Source: Acanthococcus lagerstroemiae (taxonomy: Eukaryota > Arthropoda > Insecta > Hemiptera > Eriococcidae). Taken from it: a DNA stretch of 64,000 nucleotides. Shown here piece after piece: positions 12,228 to 21,636 of this stretch. Position 1 is the first letter of the stretch. The number at the start of each line of letters is the position of its first letter. The translations under genes were made by a program, and so were the position numbers. The stretch is from assembly GCA_031841125.1 (NCBI GenBank), contig CM063106.1, positions 14,632,001 to 14,696,000 on the forward strand. The letters run 5' to 3'. The notes beneath the pieces were generated by a model. That model worked only from the letters and a program-made list of their open reading frames with translations. It was not told the origin of the DNA and searched no databases.

Positions 12228-13101
12228 CTTGAGCTTTTCTCGTTTTAAAAAAGCTCTGGAAGTTTGAAGTTTCACTATTGCATTGTATATTATACATTAC
12301 TTACGTTGTACAGCTCGGCAGATAAAACAGTTCGGCAGAAATACTATACATCAGCTGGCGACATTTTTTAAACATTGACATGAAAAATATAGATATCTTT
12401 ATAAAATCGATTTTTTTTTATTCTACAGGAGCTCAGCTAGAATCGAGCTCCCTTCAAAAAATTGTCATCTTCGTTCATTCACCAACCGGAAGGCGCCGGT
12501 TGACTTACCCTACCACAACTAGTGCTTAGTAAAAGTGAACATGTTGGAGGGAGGGAGGGAGGAGGGGTCTGTAGAATCTACTAGTGGGGAATTATAAGTA
12601 GTTTGGTGTAGTTTTTAGAATAACAGAATGTATCATGCTCATTCATTCCAGCTGTTATGGTAAAATTGCAGTTTAGGATCACACCCTCTTCACTAAAGTA
12701 GGTAGAACACATCGATTATTTTCATCTAGTAATGGTATTATTATCTGGTGCAACAAGGAGTTGTACAGACCCCCTCCCTCCTAACATGCTCGCTTCTAGT
12801 AAGCACCAGCTGTGGTAGGGTAAGTCTACCGGCGCCTACCGGTTGGTAAATGGACGAAGATGACAAATTTTTGAAACGAGCTCGCATCTAGCCGAGCTCC
12901 TGTATAATGGAAGAAATCGATTCTATGAAGATTTCGATATTTTTCATATTTTAAGAATATCGATGTACATGTAGCTAGCTGACGTATAATATTTGTGCCG
13001 AACTGTTCCATCTGTCGAGCTACTACGTAAGTAATGTACATGCAATCCAATAGGGAAACTTCGAACTTTCACAGCTTTTTTAAAACCAAAAAAAGCTCAA
13101 G
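12228..13101. mobile_element. Palindromic foldback element abutting the Polinton
   Basis: Two arms of about 345 bp (12228-12573 and about 12757-13101) are imperfect reverse complements. Landmarks in both are CTTGAGCTTTT at the outer tip, the GGAGCTC box, a CATCTTCGT/ACGAAGATG block, the GGCGCC-containing block and the GGAGGG-rich inner end. The spacer of about 180 bp is unrelated. There is no coding potential. The outer tip of the right arm ends in GCTCAAG at 13095-13101, which overlaps the first bases of the Polinton inverted repeat. The two elements are therefore joined with no gap. Confidence 0.7.
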
Positions 13102-13640
13102 TAGTATAGAAAGGTATGATCCTGGCTCGAGTTCACATTTCTGTAAATTTTCTGTTGAAAACACTTTTCTGAGCATTCACTGTTGAATTCACATTTCTGT
13201 AAATTTATTGTTGAAAACATTTTTCTGAGTGAGTTCTGTATAATCCTAGACCGAGTTCATATTTCTGTGTAAGTATTGTTCTCTCTGAATCGAGTTCACC
13301 TCTCTGAGCATTCATTGTTGAAAACATTTTTCTGAGTGAGTTCTGTATAATCCTAGACCGAGTTCACATTTTTGTACATTCGATGTTGAAAACACATTTT
13401 TGTACATTCGCTGTTGAAAACACATTTGTGTGTAAGTTTTGTTCTCTGTAACCAAGTTCACATTTTTGTGTTGGTGTTAAAAGAATTGATATTGTAATAT
13501 AAAGTGGTCGAGTTTCCATTTTTTATCAGACCACTTTTTTTTCTAACTTGGATTTCAAATAATTTTTGTTTGAAATCTTAATACTAAAAAAAAAATAATA
13601 AAAATAAAAAAATAAAAATCGAAAATTGATAACCTAGTTT
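13099..13640 (+). repeat. Left terminal inverted repeat of the Polinton
   Basis: This matches the reverse complement of 27251-27857 along its whole length and ends inward at GATAACCTAGTTT. The outer 390 bp are built from irregular repeats of phrases such as GAGTTCACATTTCTGTAAAT and TTGTTGAAAACA. The arm is about 65 bp shorter than the right one because the number of internal repeats differs. Two hairpins are visible: AAAGTGGTC (13501-13509) with GACCACTTT (13529-13537), and GATTTCAAA (13551-13559) with TTTGAAATC (13569-13577). In protein-primed systems the terminus is the replication origin, so these are candidate origin elements (inference). Confidence 0.92.
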
Positions 13641-13900
13641 AAAAAAAAATTTAAAAAAATAAAAAAATAAAAATCGAAAATTGATAACCTAGTTTAAAAA
13701 ATAAATAATTAAAAAAATAATAAAAAAATAAAAATAAAAAAAATAAAATAAAAAAAATAAAAATAAAATAAAAAAAAATAAAAATCGAAAATTGATAACC
13801 TAGTTTAAAAAATAAATAAATTAAAAAAAAATAATAAAAAAAATAATAAATAAAAAAAATAATAAAAAAAATAAATAAATAATAATAAATTATAAAAATG
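13578..13900. repeat. Subterminal AT-rich repeats with three GATAACCTAGTTT copies
   Basis: Three copies of a unit containing CGAAAATTGATAACCTAG (near 13618, 13674 and 13788) are separated by A-rich low-complexity DNA (AAAAT/AAATA runs). The right end has a single copy at the inner edge of its repeat. The expansion looks like slippage or unequal exchange next to the left terminal repeat. Confidence 0.75.
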
Positions 13901-13939
13901 GAAATGAATTGTGAATTAAAAAAACATTGAATTCCTTAA

Positions 13940-14286
13940 ATGTTTAAATATATTAATATTTATTTGGAAAAGATTATAAAAATTTATGAAAAATTGTTTT
14001 GACTTTATCCTGAAAATAAAATTAAAGAATTATAAAGATTTAGAAAAAAAAAGGCGAGAAAGAATTTGTAGAAAGATATTAGAAAGACATTTAAATTAAA
14101 GAACGAAAAGAAAATCAAAATATTTCAAGAAAAAATATTAATGATACAATGATAGAAACATTTGCTATTAGAACGGGAAAAAGTAAAGAAGATATAAAAA
14201 AAATTAAAATGCTAATACTTTTAAAAAAAATAACTAAAAAAAATATTACATTTAAAAATGGAGAAATAGAAAATATAGATTATTAA
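13940..14286 (+). pseudogene. Degraded small Lys-rich Polinton gene
   Basis: Three short overlapping frames follow one another: 13940-14002, 13986-14099 (37 codons, ends ERHLN) and a stretch ending at the TAA at 14284-14286, whose last Met-initiated part is 14149-14286 (45 codons, ends KNGEIENIDY). They share the AT-rich Lys/Ile/Asn codon use of the element and read like one protein split by two frame changes. The whole is helical and basic with no recognised domain. A hairpin (GATTTCAAA 14287-14295, TTTGAAATC 14305-14313) follows the stop directly. The gene call is tentative, because AT-rich sequence yields such peptides by chance. Confidence 0.4.
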
Positions 14287-14329
14287 GATTTCAAACAAAA
14301 ATTATTTGAAATCCCTTAGAAAATGCGAA

Positions 14330-14960
14330 AAAACTCACGAGAAAATTTTGCAAAACCACTGCCCCCCGCGAACGCTCTGAATTTTTATTTGCATTTTTTT
14401 TTGTCCGCGGGAGGCTGTGGAAACTCTGAGTTTTTTTTTTTTTTTTTCCACCAAGGCCGTCGATTCACGCATCCGAGACTGATATGGCCGGCTTCATATC
14501 AGCTCAGAGTACGCGAGTCTAAACCCGGTGTTATCTTTTTTTTTTTTTTTTTTTTTTTGTAGTTCGACCTCCAAGCACCCAGCGACGCGTGTGCACCCGC
14601 GCCATCGGAGTACGTCAGAGATCTAGTACAGCGGTTTTTTTTTTTATTTATTTTGCATTGAATGTTACTACCTAATCAGCGCTGATTACAGAGACTTAGT
14701 AACTCGACATCGTCGACCCCGAGATAACACTTTTGATTTACCGCCGTGACGCTGTTCAGTCACGGTTACAGTTTGTTATCCCGAGGGGAACTAGCCTAGG
14801 TGAGGTGTACGGACCTTTCCCCTCTTTAGCACTTCCGTCTAATATGGGGAGGAAGCCTAATGTACAGCTCCTAGCTCCGATAGAGTGTTATTTAAAATTT
14901 GTATATATACTTACGAAGCCCGTAACCAACATTACATATGAGTTTGAAAATGCAAACATA
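14330..14960. other. GC-richer block with poly-T tracts and hairpins inside the Polinton
   Basis: Between the degraded gene and PolB the composition changes abruptly from AT-rich to CpG-containing DNA. Three long T runs (near 14430, 14537 and 14635) and small hairpins occur: CTGATATG (14479-14486) with CATATCAG (14495-14502), the palindrome TAATCAGCGCTGATTA (14673-14688), and CCGTGAC (14744-14750) with GTCACGG (14759-14765). It may be one or more polyadenylated retroinsertions in minus orientation, or a structured non-coding region of the element. No reading frame is convincing; the 79-81 codon frames here are not supported. Confidence 0.45.
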
Positions 14961-15167
14961 GCACTCTCATATTTATGAATAAATTATCATCGCCGTATAG
15001 ATTCGATTCATGTATAATTTTTTTTTCAATGCCATGATGGTGTTATCATTTAATTGATTGCGCTAACCTTGTTAATTATTTGGTTGTTTTCGTGCATAAA
15101 TTAGCGTGTAATGAAGAAATACGATAAATAAAAAATTGAATTACGTTAAAAGAATAATAGTAGTATT

Positions 15168-15182
15168 ATATATAATAAAATG
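15168..15182 (+). promoter_or_regulatory. TATA-type start signal of PolB
   Basis: TATATAATAAAATG runs straight into the start codon at 15180. It is a looser version of the TATAAATG signal seen at the capsid genes. Two further ATGs lie within 10 codons, so a start at the second Met is possible. Confidence 0.5.
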
Positions 15183-18100
15183 GAAATGATAAATAAAAAA
15201 TATGCACCGAGAATGTGTATAGAGTGTAATAAAAAAATTACATACAAAAATTATGCTAGACATGTCAGATCTAAGCATGGAAGGACAACAACAACAGCAA
15301 AAGATTTAAGAAATGATTTGCGAAATTGTGGAGTGAAAGGTGTATCTAAGTTGAAAAAATCTGAATTATTGGAAATTAGAGACAAGATACAGAGACAGAG
15401 TTCGAATTTTGAGAGAGAGATTCTGAATAAATTAACGAAAAAAGAACTCATTAAAAAAGTTGGAGAAAGAAACAAAAATTTAACTAGAGCTAAAATAATT
15501 GAAAAATTCTTACAATCTCAAAATGTAAAGTATCTCCAAGAATTTAATTTTGATGATGATAGTTTTGATGAGCCTATAGTTCGTCCTAGTGTGAGAAAGA
15601 TAGATGGGTGTTGGAAAAATATGGTAAATCAATTCTCTATAGTATACGAACCTGCAAAATATGATTTAAGAATTTATTTAGACAAAATTACAGAACTTCT
15701 TGATAGAAAGCTTAAAAGTGAGATGAAAAAGAAAAAGGCAATAAACATAGGATTAATAGCAGTTGTAAACTATATAGAAATAGATCACACAACTGGAGAT
15801 AAAATAGGTGATAAAGAGGCATATTTTCGATCAAAGCATCATATTATAGTAGATTCGAATGCAATTGAAAGTGCATTAATCTCAGCAAAAAATGAAGTTA
15901 TACAAAAGTATGAGAGTTATACTGCTCAAAATACTAAATATAAATTTGATCAAGTTATTGAAATAAATATTCAATCTGATAAAAATGACCCTTTACGTGG
16001 TGGGACTTATATTCAATTACCCAAATTTATTCAATCAAAAAAGTGTTGTATTAATGTGAAAAATATTCAAAATAGAAATTTTAAGTGTCTCAAGCAAGAA
16101 GATCTTAGATGCTTTGAATATGCGTTGGAAAGTATTTTGAATTCAGTTACAATTAATACAGATCGAGTTTCAAATTATGATATCACGAAATATGAAGAAC
16201 TGAAAATGGAATATCCAGTTAATTTAATTCCAGAAAATATTAAAAAATATGAAAAATTTCTAGGTATATCTATCAATATTTATAAGTATGAGGAAGATGA
16301 AGAGGGTATTGGTCAATTTTCTTTAATTTATAAACCAATTAGTAGTGAAAACCATGTAAATTTACTACAGTATAAGGATCATATTGTTGGGATAAAAAAC
16401 TTGAGTGCTCTATTAAAAGGAAAAATACATAAATATACAAATCATGTAGAAATTTGTATGAAATGCCATAAAAGATTTAAAGATAAATTAAAATATGAGG
16501 AACATTTAAAAAATTGTATAAATGATGAGCAAAATATAGAAATGCCAAATGAAGAGAAGAAATTTCGAAAATATTGCACAAATGGAGCAGAACAATATCA
16601 TCCATACACAGTGACGTTGGATTTTGAATGTCTATTGGAAAAAATGCAAAAAGAAACTAAATCAACAAAATATCTCCAGAAACATATTGCTAACAGTTTT
16701 TGTTTCTATTCTGACCAACAAGGAACACAGCTGGTTAGAGACTCGAATGTACAAAACTTGATGAATCAATTCAATTCTTGGTTAATAGAACATGCTCGCG
16801 CATACAACAAGATAAGAAGAATTAATAAGCCAATGATTTGGGGACAAGATGAAGATATCAAATTCAAAGAAACTTCTCACTGTCATTTATGTAACAAGAT
16901 TCTTGCAGAAAATGAAAAAGTTAGAGATCATGATCATTATACAGGAAAATTTCGTGGGGTAGCCTGTAGAGAGTGCAACTCGCATTTAAGAATGCCAAGA
17001 TTCATTCCAATTTTGATTCATAATTTAAAATACGATTCCAAAATATTTTTACAATGGTTGTTAAAATTATTTAGTGGGAACGAGAGGGAGCCTTCTGAGA
17101 AACATGATGTGAAAATTATTGCAGAAAATTGTGAAAATTATAAAACATTTTCCAAAAAGGTGGTGATAGATCATTGTGAAGTAAAACGAGATTCCACTTA
17201 TTGCTGCACTTGTAAAAGAAAATATTGGGACAAAATATTAAAAAAATGTTCCTCTTGTCAAGGAGAAAAACTGAAAATAAGTAGGAAAGGAGATAAAATA
17301 CCTATAGAAATGGAATTTAGATTTATTGACACATTAAATTTTGTAGGAATTAGTTTAGATCAAGCAGTAAAAAATCTAGCAGAAGTGAATGACTGTTTTT
17401 GTGCTAGGTGTAAAAAAGTACAGAAAATTAGGAAAGGACAATTTTTACCAATAAATGAGAATGGCATTTTAAAATATGCAGCAAAATGTGAAATTTGTGA
17501 TTCTGAATTGACAAAACCGATTAATTATAATAAATTTCAAAATATATTGAGAGAATTTAAAAAAGAAGACCTACATTTGGTTTTACAGAAGGGGATTTAT
17601 CCTTATGACTGGGTTAGTACTTATGATAAATTCTCTGAGCAATTACCATTAGATAAAAAGGCGTGGTATTCGATGTTAAATAATAAACATATATCTGATG
17701 ACGATTTATCAAAAGCAAAAAAAGTTTACAAATATTTTGGATGTAAAAATTTTGGAGATTATCATGATTTATACTTGAAACTAGATACAATTCTCACAAA
17801 AGATATTTTTGATAATTTTAGGGAAATGTGTTATAAACATTATGGACTAGATCCTGTATATTATATTTCAGCACCACATTTATCAGATAGTGCTTCTTTA
17901 AAATTCACGAAACAATCGCTTGAGCTAATTACTGATCAAGAAAATTATGAAATTTATGAGAAAGGAATAAGAGGAGGGATTTCCAACATTCCTCATAGAC
18001 ACGCTCTTGCTAATAATTGTTACTTTTACGATGAGAAAGAAAGAAAAACGATAAAATTAAGCAAAGAAAAAGCCAAAGAGAAAGGAATTTGGGATAGTAA

Positions 18101-19469
18101 AAAGCATATCAGTTATATTCTATATTTAGATTGTAATAATTTATATGGGTGGGCTCTGAGTCAACCATTACCAACAGGTGAATTCTTGAACTATAATTTG
18201 CTAGCCCATCAAATCAATGAAGCAAAAAATTCCGAAGCAAAGAAATCTTTAGAAAGCAAATTTGAAAAATTGACTTATAAACCATCAGACTTTACTCAAG
18301 ATGTAATTCTTACTCTAGATGACAATGGTGAGTATGGATATACTCTTATAGCTGATCTTGAGATTCCTACAGAATTACACGAAAAATTTAAAGATTATCC
18401 CATGCTTCCAGAACAATATGTACCTAGAGAATCAGAATTGTCAGATTTTCAAAAAATTTTGATTGAACAAAAAATAGGTAATAAACCAAAAATGAGTAAA
18501 TTAATAAGTACGCTACACCCAAAACATAATTATCTCATTGATTACAGAATGTTGAAAGAATGCTTGAAACAAGGTATAGTTTTAAAGAGTATAAATAATT
18601 ACATAAGATTCAAACAAAAAGCTTGGATGAAACCATATATTGATAAGAATACAAGCTTAAGACAAAAAGCAAAAAATGATTATGAGAAAGATCTCTATAA
18701 ATTACTCAATAATAGTGTCTATGGGAAACAAATGGAGAACGTTAGAAAAAGATGTACAGTACAAATAGTGACTTCTTTAGACTCATTTCTTAAACAGAAT
18801 GAGTTTGAAACAAGAGTTGTTCTTGATGAAGAAACTGTTTTACTTCACATTCAAAATAAGAAAGTAAAGTTGAATAAACCAATATTTGGGGGGTTTGTTG
18901 TTCTGGAGTTGTCAAAATTATTAATGTTCCAGTTCTACTACAATGTTTTAAAAACGAAATATGGAGACAAAATAAGATTATTAGGAACTGATACAGATTC
19001 ATTGATTGTTTATATAGAATGTGATGATGTTTATGAGGACATAAAAGAGAATCTAGATTATTACGACACTTCAGATTATTTAATGGATTGGATGCCTCAA
19101 GTAAACAAAAAAGTTCCAGGATTATTCAAGGATGAATACTTAGGAATCCCAATAAGAGAGTGGGTAGGACTAAGATCAAAAATGTACTCCTTCAGAAACG
19201 ACACATCGAAAGAGAAAAAAGTGTGTAAGGGAATTAAAAGATTGAATATAGAAAGAATGAAATTTGAAATGTACAAAAACTGTTTGTTCAATAGCAAGCA
19301 AACTAAGGAAATTGTGCATGGAATTGTTTCCAAAAAGCTGAAATTGTATACTATATCAATCAATAAAATTGCACTATCTCCTTATGATGATAAAAGATAC
19401 TTAATTGATGAAATGAATACACTTCCATATGGCTATAAAAAATATTGTATAATAAATGAAACGAACTAA
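15180..19469 (+). CDS. Protein-primed family B DNA polymerase (Polinton PolB)
   Basis: This replicates the linear element, presumably from a protein-primed terminus. The 1429 residues include an N-terminal C2H2-like finger (CIEC...HVRSKH, about 13-34), a SAP-like segment (about 43-65), a second finger (CMKCHKRF, about 430-450), and an exonuclease with DFE at 481-483, HNLKYD at 614-619 and YHDLYLKLD with D863. An HNH/endonuclease VII-like Cys/His cluster (CHLCNK...DHDHYTGKFRGVACRECN, about 575-605) lies inside the exonuclease, as is usual in this family. The polymerase motifs follow: A, DCNNLYG from D984; B, NNSVYGK near 1177; C, TDTDS at 1270-1274; and KMY from K1334. All catalytic positions are present and the frame is open throughout. 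TATAATAAAATG precedes the start. It overlaps the ATPase gene by 14 bp. Confidence 0.96.
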   Translation: MEMINKKYAPRMCIECNKKITYKNYARHVRSKHGRTTTTAKDLRNDLRNCGVKGVSKLKKSELLEIRDKIQRQSSNFEREILNKLTKKELIKKVGERNKNLTRAKIIEKFLQSQNVKYLQEFNFDDDSFDEPIVRPSVRKIDGCWKNMVNQFSIVYEPAKYDLRIYLDKITELLDRKLKSEMKKKKAINIGLIAVVNYIEIDHTTGDKIGDKEAYFRSKHHIIVDSNAIESALISAKNEVIQKYESYTAQNTKYKFDQVIEINIQSDKNDPLRGGTYIQLPKFIQSKKCCINVKNIQNRNFKCLKQEDLRCFEYALESILNSVTINTDRVSNYDITKYEELKMEYPVNLIPENIKKYEKFLGISINIYKYEEDEEGIGQFSLIYKPISSENHVNLLQYKDHIVGIKNLSALLKGKIHKYTNHVEICMKCHKRFKDKLKYEEHLKNCINDEQNIEMPNEEKKFRKYCTNGAEQYHPYTVTLDFECLLEKMQKETKSTKYLQKHIANSFCFYSDQQGTQLVRDSNVQNLMNQFNSWLIEHARAYNKIRRINKPMIWGQDEDIKFKETSHCHLCNKILAENEKVRDHDHYTGKFRGVACRECNSHLRMPRFIPILIHNLKYDSKIFLQWLLKLFSGNEREPSEKHDVKIIAENCENYKTFSKKVVIDHCEVKRDSTYCCTCKRKYWDKILKKCSSCQGEKLKISRKGDKIPIEMEFRFIDTLNFVGISLDQAVKNLAEVNDCFCARCKKVQKIRKGQFLPINENGILKYAAKCEICDSELTKPINYNKFQNILREFKKEDLHLVLQKGIYPYDWVSTYDKFSEQLPLDKKAWYSMLNNKHISDDDLSKAKKVYKYFGCKNFGDYHDLYLKLDTILTKDIFDNFREMCYKHYGLDPVYYISAPHLSDSASLKFTKQSLELITDQENYEIYEKGIRGGISNIPHRHALANNCYFYDEKERKTIKLSKEKAKEKGIWDSKKHISYILYLDCNNLYGWALSQPLPTGEFLNYNLLAHQINEAKNSEAKKSLESKFEKLTYKPSDFTQDVILTLDDNGEYGYTLIADLEIPTELHEKFKDYPMLPEQYVPRESELSDFQKILIEQKIGNKPKMSKLISTLHPKHNYLIDYRMLKECLKQGIVLKSINNYIRFKQKAWMKPYIDKNTSLRQKAKNDYEKDLYKLLNNSVYGKQMENVRKRCTVQIVTSLDSFLKQNEFETRVVLDEETVLLHIQNKKVKLNKPIFGGFVVLELSKLLMFQFYYNVLKTKYGDKIRLLGTDTDSLIVYIECDDVYEDIKENLDYYDTSDYLMDWMPQVNKKVPGLFKDEYLGIPIREWVGLRSKMYSFRNDTSKEKKVCKGIKRLNIERMKFEMYKNCLFNSKQTKEIVHGIVSKKLKLYTISINKIALSPYDDKRYLIDEMNTLPYGYKKYCIINETN

Positions 19470-20127
19470 AATACAGAATAAGACTGAAGTTTTAAACTTT
19501 GATAATAGTGTTCCAACTTGTAGATTGAAGGAAGTGTTTCCTAATATAATGAGATGTTGTATATGTGGTCCTAGTGGGTCAGGGAAAACGAATGTTTTAT
19601 TGACTATATTAGTGGATAGACCATTACCTGATAATGTATATTTATGTTCAAATACTTCTTATCAACCAAAGTATGAAAAGTTTCGCAAAATATTGCAAAA
19701 CAAGAAACTTAAAAACAAAAAAATTCATACAGTATCACTCGAGGATTTGCCAGACCCTAATAAAATAGAAAAAGGATCAGTAGTAATCTTTGATGATATC
19801 TACACAGAAAACCATGATAAAATAGGTAAATATTATTCATGGAGTCGTCATAATGATATTTCATGCTACTATTTATCCCAAACATATTCAAAAATTCCAA
19901 AACAACAGATTAGAGATAATTTTAATTACTTAATTCTTTTTGAACAAGATCTTACCAATCTGACACATATTTATAACGAATATGCTAGGACCATAACATT
20001 TAATCAGTTCAAATCAATATGTAATGATTGCTGGCAAAAACCGTATGACTTTGTAGTTATAGATAAAGAATGTGATCAGAAAAATGGTAGGTTCAAATAC
20101 AAATTTGAGGAAAATTTTATATTATAA
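19456..20127 (+). CDS. A32/FtsK-HerA-type DNA packaging ATPase
   Basis: This powers translocation of the genome into the capsid in Polintons and related double-jelly-roll viruses. The 223 residues contain Walker A GPSGSGKT at 38-45 and Walker B VVIFDD at 109-114. A conserved stretch, SQTYSKIPKQQIRDN, near 140-155 probably corresponds to the sensor/arginine region of the A32 family. The length is normal. The start ATG lies inside TATAATAAATG and overlaps the last 14 bp of PolB in another frame; the next gene follows with no spacer. The frame is intact. Confidence 0.93.
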   Translation: MKRTKIQNKTEVLNFDNSVPTCRLKEVFPNIMRCCICGPSGSGKTNVLLTILVDRPLPDNVYLCSNTSYQPKYEKFRKILQNKKLKNKKIHTVSLEDLPDPNKIEKGSVVIFDDIYTENHDKIGKYYSWSRHNDISCYYLSQTYSKIPKQQIRDNFNYLILFEQDLTNLTHIYNEYARTITFNQFKSICNDCWQKPYDFVVIDKECDQKNGRFKYKFEENFIL

Positions 20128-20130
20128 ATG
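20123..20130 (+). promoter_or_regulatory. TATAAATG start signal (281-aa gene)
   Basis: The exact box TATAAATG overlaps the stop of the ATPase gene and supplies the start codon at 20128. It resembles the TAAATG late-promoter core of poxviruses in layout; that comparison is an inference. Confidence 0.6.
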
Positions 20131-20973
20131 AGAAAGCTAACAGATTATAATTCAAATGATATTGATTTTGTTGTAAAACAACGTGCACTTCTACAAAAAA
20201 ATATTGAATGTGCAAAGTTAGGTCAAGTGAATAGAAAACTAGAAATGGAAGAAAACTATAAACCAATCATTGATACAATAAAAGACCTTAAGCCTGTAAT
20301 ACAACAACCAGTATTACCTATGATTGCTGACAAGCCAAGAGAAATTACCTATGAACGGTCAGAGGAAACACCAGGATTTGATATGTCTCAAAGTCTTGCA
20401 TGTAGATATTTGTCTTACTATACTAATAAAAAAATACCTACTGATTCAACTTTTGGTATTAGATACGAAAATAAAGATTATTATATAGGAAATGCACGAC
20501 TCATGGAAGTTCATCATTATGCTGATAATGATCGTGCTGATATTAAGCTAAGTAATGACACTACCCTTTATCCAGGAACACAAGGACTATGGGAATTACT
20601 AACTATGCAAAAACCTGAAAATTATACTGATGAAGACCTGAAAAATTATCAAAAAATTATTCTCAGTACAGAATCTTATCGTTCTGAGAATGGACAAATT
20701 AAAAGTAGTCGTGGGTACAAATATTTAAATTTCATCCAACCTATGTTGATTGAGAAGGAACTCATACTTTCACATCGTGGCTCTGGTCTTAAGAAAATTT
20801 ATACCAATCAGACTGATTATAAATATTGGAACGATCCTAAAGAATTAATTGATCGATTTACAATACTGAAAGGTATGTGGGAAGCAGGTAATCATAATCC
20901 ACAAATATTCAATGAAATGACCAACATTCGGGAGGAACTGATAGAAGCCAAAAAAAATTTAAAAACCTTATAA
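20128..20973 (+). CDS. Conserved-looking Polinton protein of unknown function (281 aa)
   Basis: The frame is intact and directly follows the ATPase gene. The N-terminal 70 residues are charged and helical. The C-terminal 190 carry a globular-looking region with FGIRYENKDYYIGN (about 113-126), LYPGTQGLWELLTMQKP (about 152-168) and a SSRGYKYLNF segment near 190. Proteins with a YxGTxGLWxLL-like core occur beside Polinton genes in insect genomes; I recall this as a domain of unknown function (possibly DUF8207) but cannot confirm it here. The position between the packaging ATPase and the coiled-coil protein suggests a virion or assembly role, which is only inference. The C-terminus is a short helix rich in Glu/Lys. 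Confidence 0.8.
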   Translation: MRKLTDYNSNDIDFVVKQRALLQKNIECAKLGQVNRKLEMEENYKPIIDTIKDLKPVIQQPVLPMIADKPREITYERSEETPGFDMSQSLACRYLSYYTNKKIPTDSTFGIRYENKDYYIGNARLMEVHHYADNDRADIKLSNDTTLYPGTQGLWELLTMQKPENYTDEDLKNYQKIILSTESYRSENGQIKSSRGYKYLNFIQPMLIEKELILSHRGSGLKKIYTNQTDYKYWNDPKELIDRFTILKGMWEAGNHNPQIFNEMTNIREELIEAKKNLKTL

Positions 20974-20976
20974 TAA

Positions 20977-21594
20977 ATGTTTACTAGAAAAAATCATCAT
21001 TATTTGTATGAATCAGTTGAAAAAATTCAGAATAACACGGGGAAAATCTTAGAGTCTGTTCTGAAAATTGTCATAAAAGATGTTGGCGAAATTTCAGATA
21101 TGATAATACAATGTATAAAAAATGTCATTAATAATGAAAATTATACTGTTGGTATAATAGAGTATGCTAATGGTGTGAAAGAGTACATAAACAATATAAA
21201 GGATAACACAAGCAGTATTTTACCACAACTGAAAAAGATTACTGAACATGATCAATCAGCTGTAACTGAACTGAAAAATATTACGCGGCAGGTAGTTGGA
21301 TTGGCTACCACCTGCGAGAATTCACTTTTCAATATTACCCAATTAGGAGCAATTTTAACAGAATTGAAAAATATATCAAAAACAAATCAAAATATTCAGA
21401 AAATATTGGAGGAAAATGTTCAAGAAATATTGGAGGGAAATTTACCACAAAAAATTGAAAATATTCAGAAAATATTGGAGAAAAATTCACAAACAACTGA
21501 AAATATTCAGAAAATATTGCAGGAAAATTTACCACAAACAAATGAAAATGTTCAAAAAATATTAGAGGAAAAGACAGAAATGTTCAAAATGTAG
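20977..21594 (+). CDS. Coiled-coil repeat protein (205 aa), possible virion fibre or scaffold
   Basis: No known family is recognised. The N-terminal 130 residues are helical with regularly spaced Ile/Leu/Val. The C-terminal 75 residues are four to five copies of a roughly 15-residue unit like ENIQKILEKNLPQT, with matching 45-bp DNA repeats, which predicts a long coiled coil or helical bundle. There is no signal peptide or membrane segment. It starts in TATAATAAATG three bases after the previous stop and ends 42 bp before the integrase. In many Polintons the position before the integrase is not occupied by such a gene, so it may be lineage-specific. A fibre, scaffold or integrase-accessory role is speculative. 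Confidence 0.75.
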   Translation: MFTRKNHHYLYESVEKIQNNTGKILESVLKIVIKDVGEISDMIIQCIKNVINNENYTVGIIEYANGVKEYINNIKDNTSSILPQLKKITEHDQSAVTELKNITRQVVGLATTCENSLFNITQLGAILTELKNISKTNQNIQKILEENVQEILEGNLPQKIENIQKILEKNSQTTENIQKILQENLPQTNENVQKILEEKTEMFKM

Positions 21595-21636
21595 GTTATC
21601 ATGAAGGTCAATAGAAAATGTCAAGTAATATAAAAA

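Noticed and set aside
14323..14562. 79-aa gene between terminal repeat and PolB
   Set aside because: It consists largely of poly-T-encoded Phe runs with no conserved pattern.
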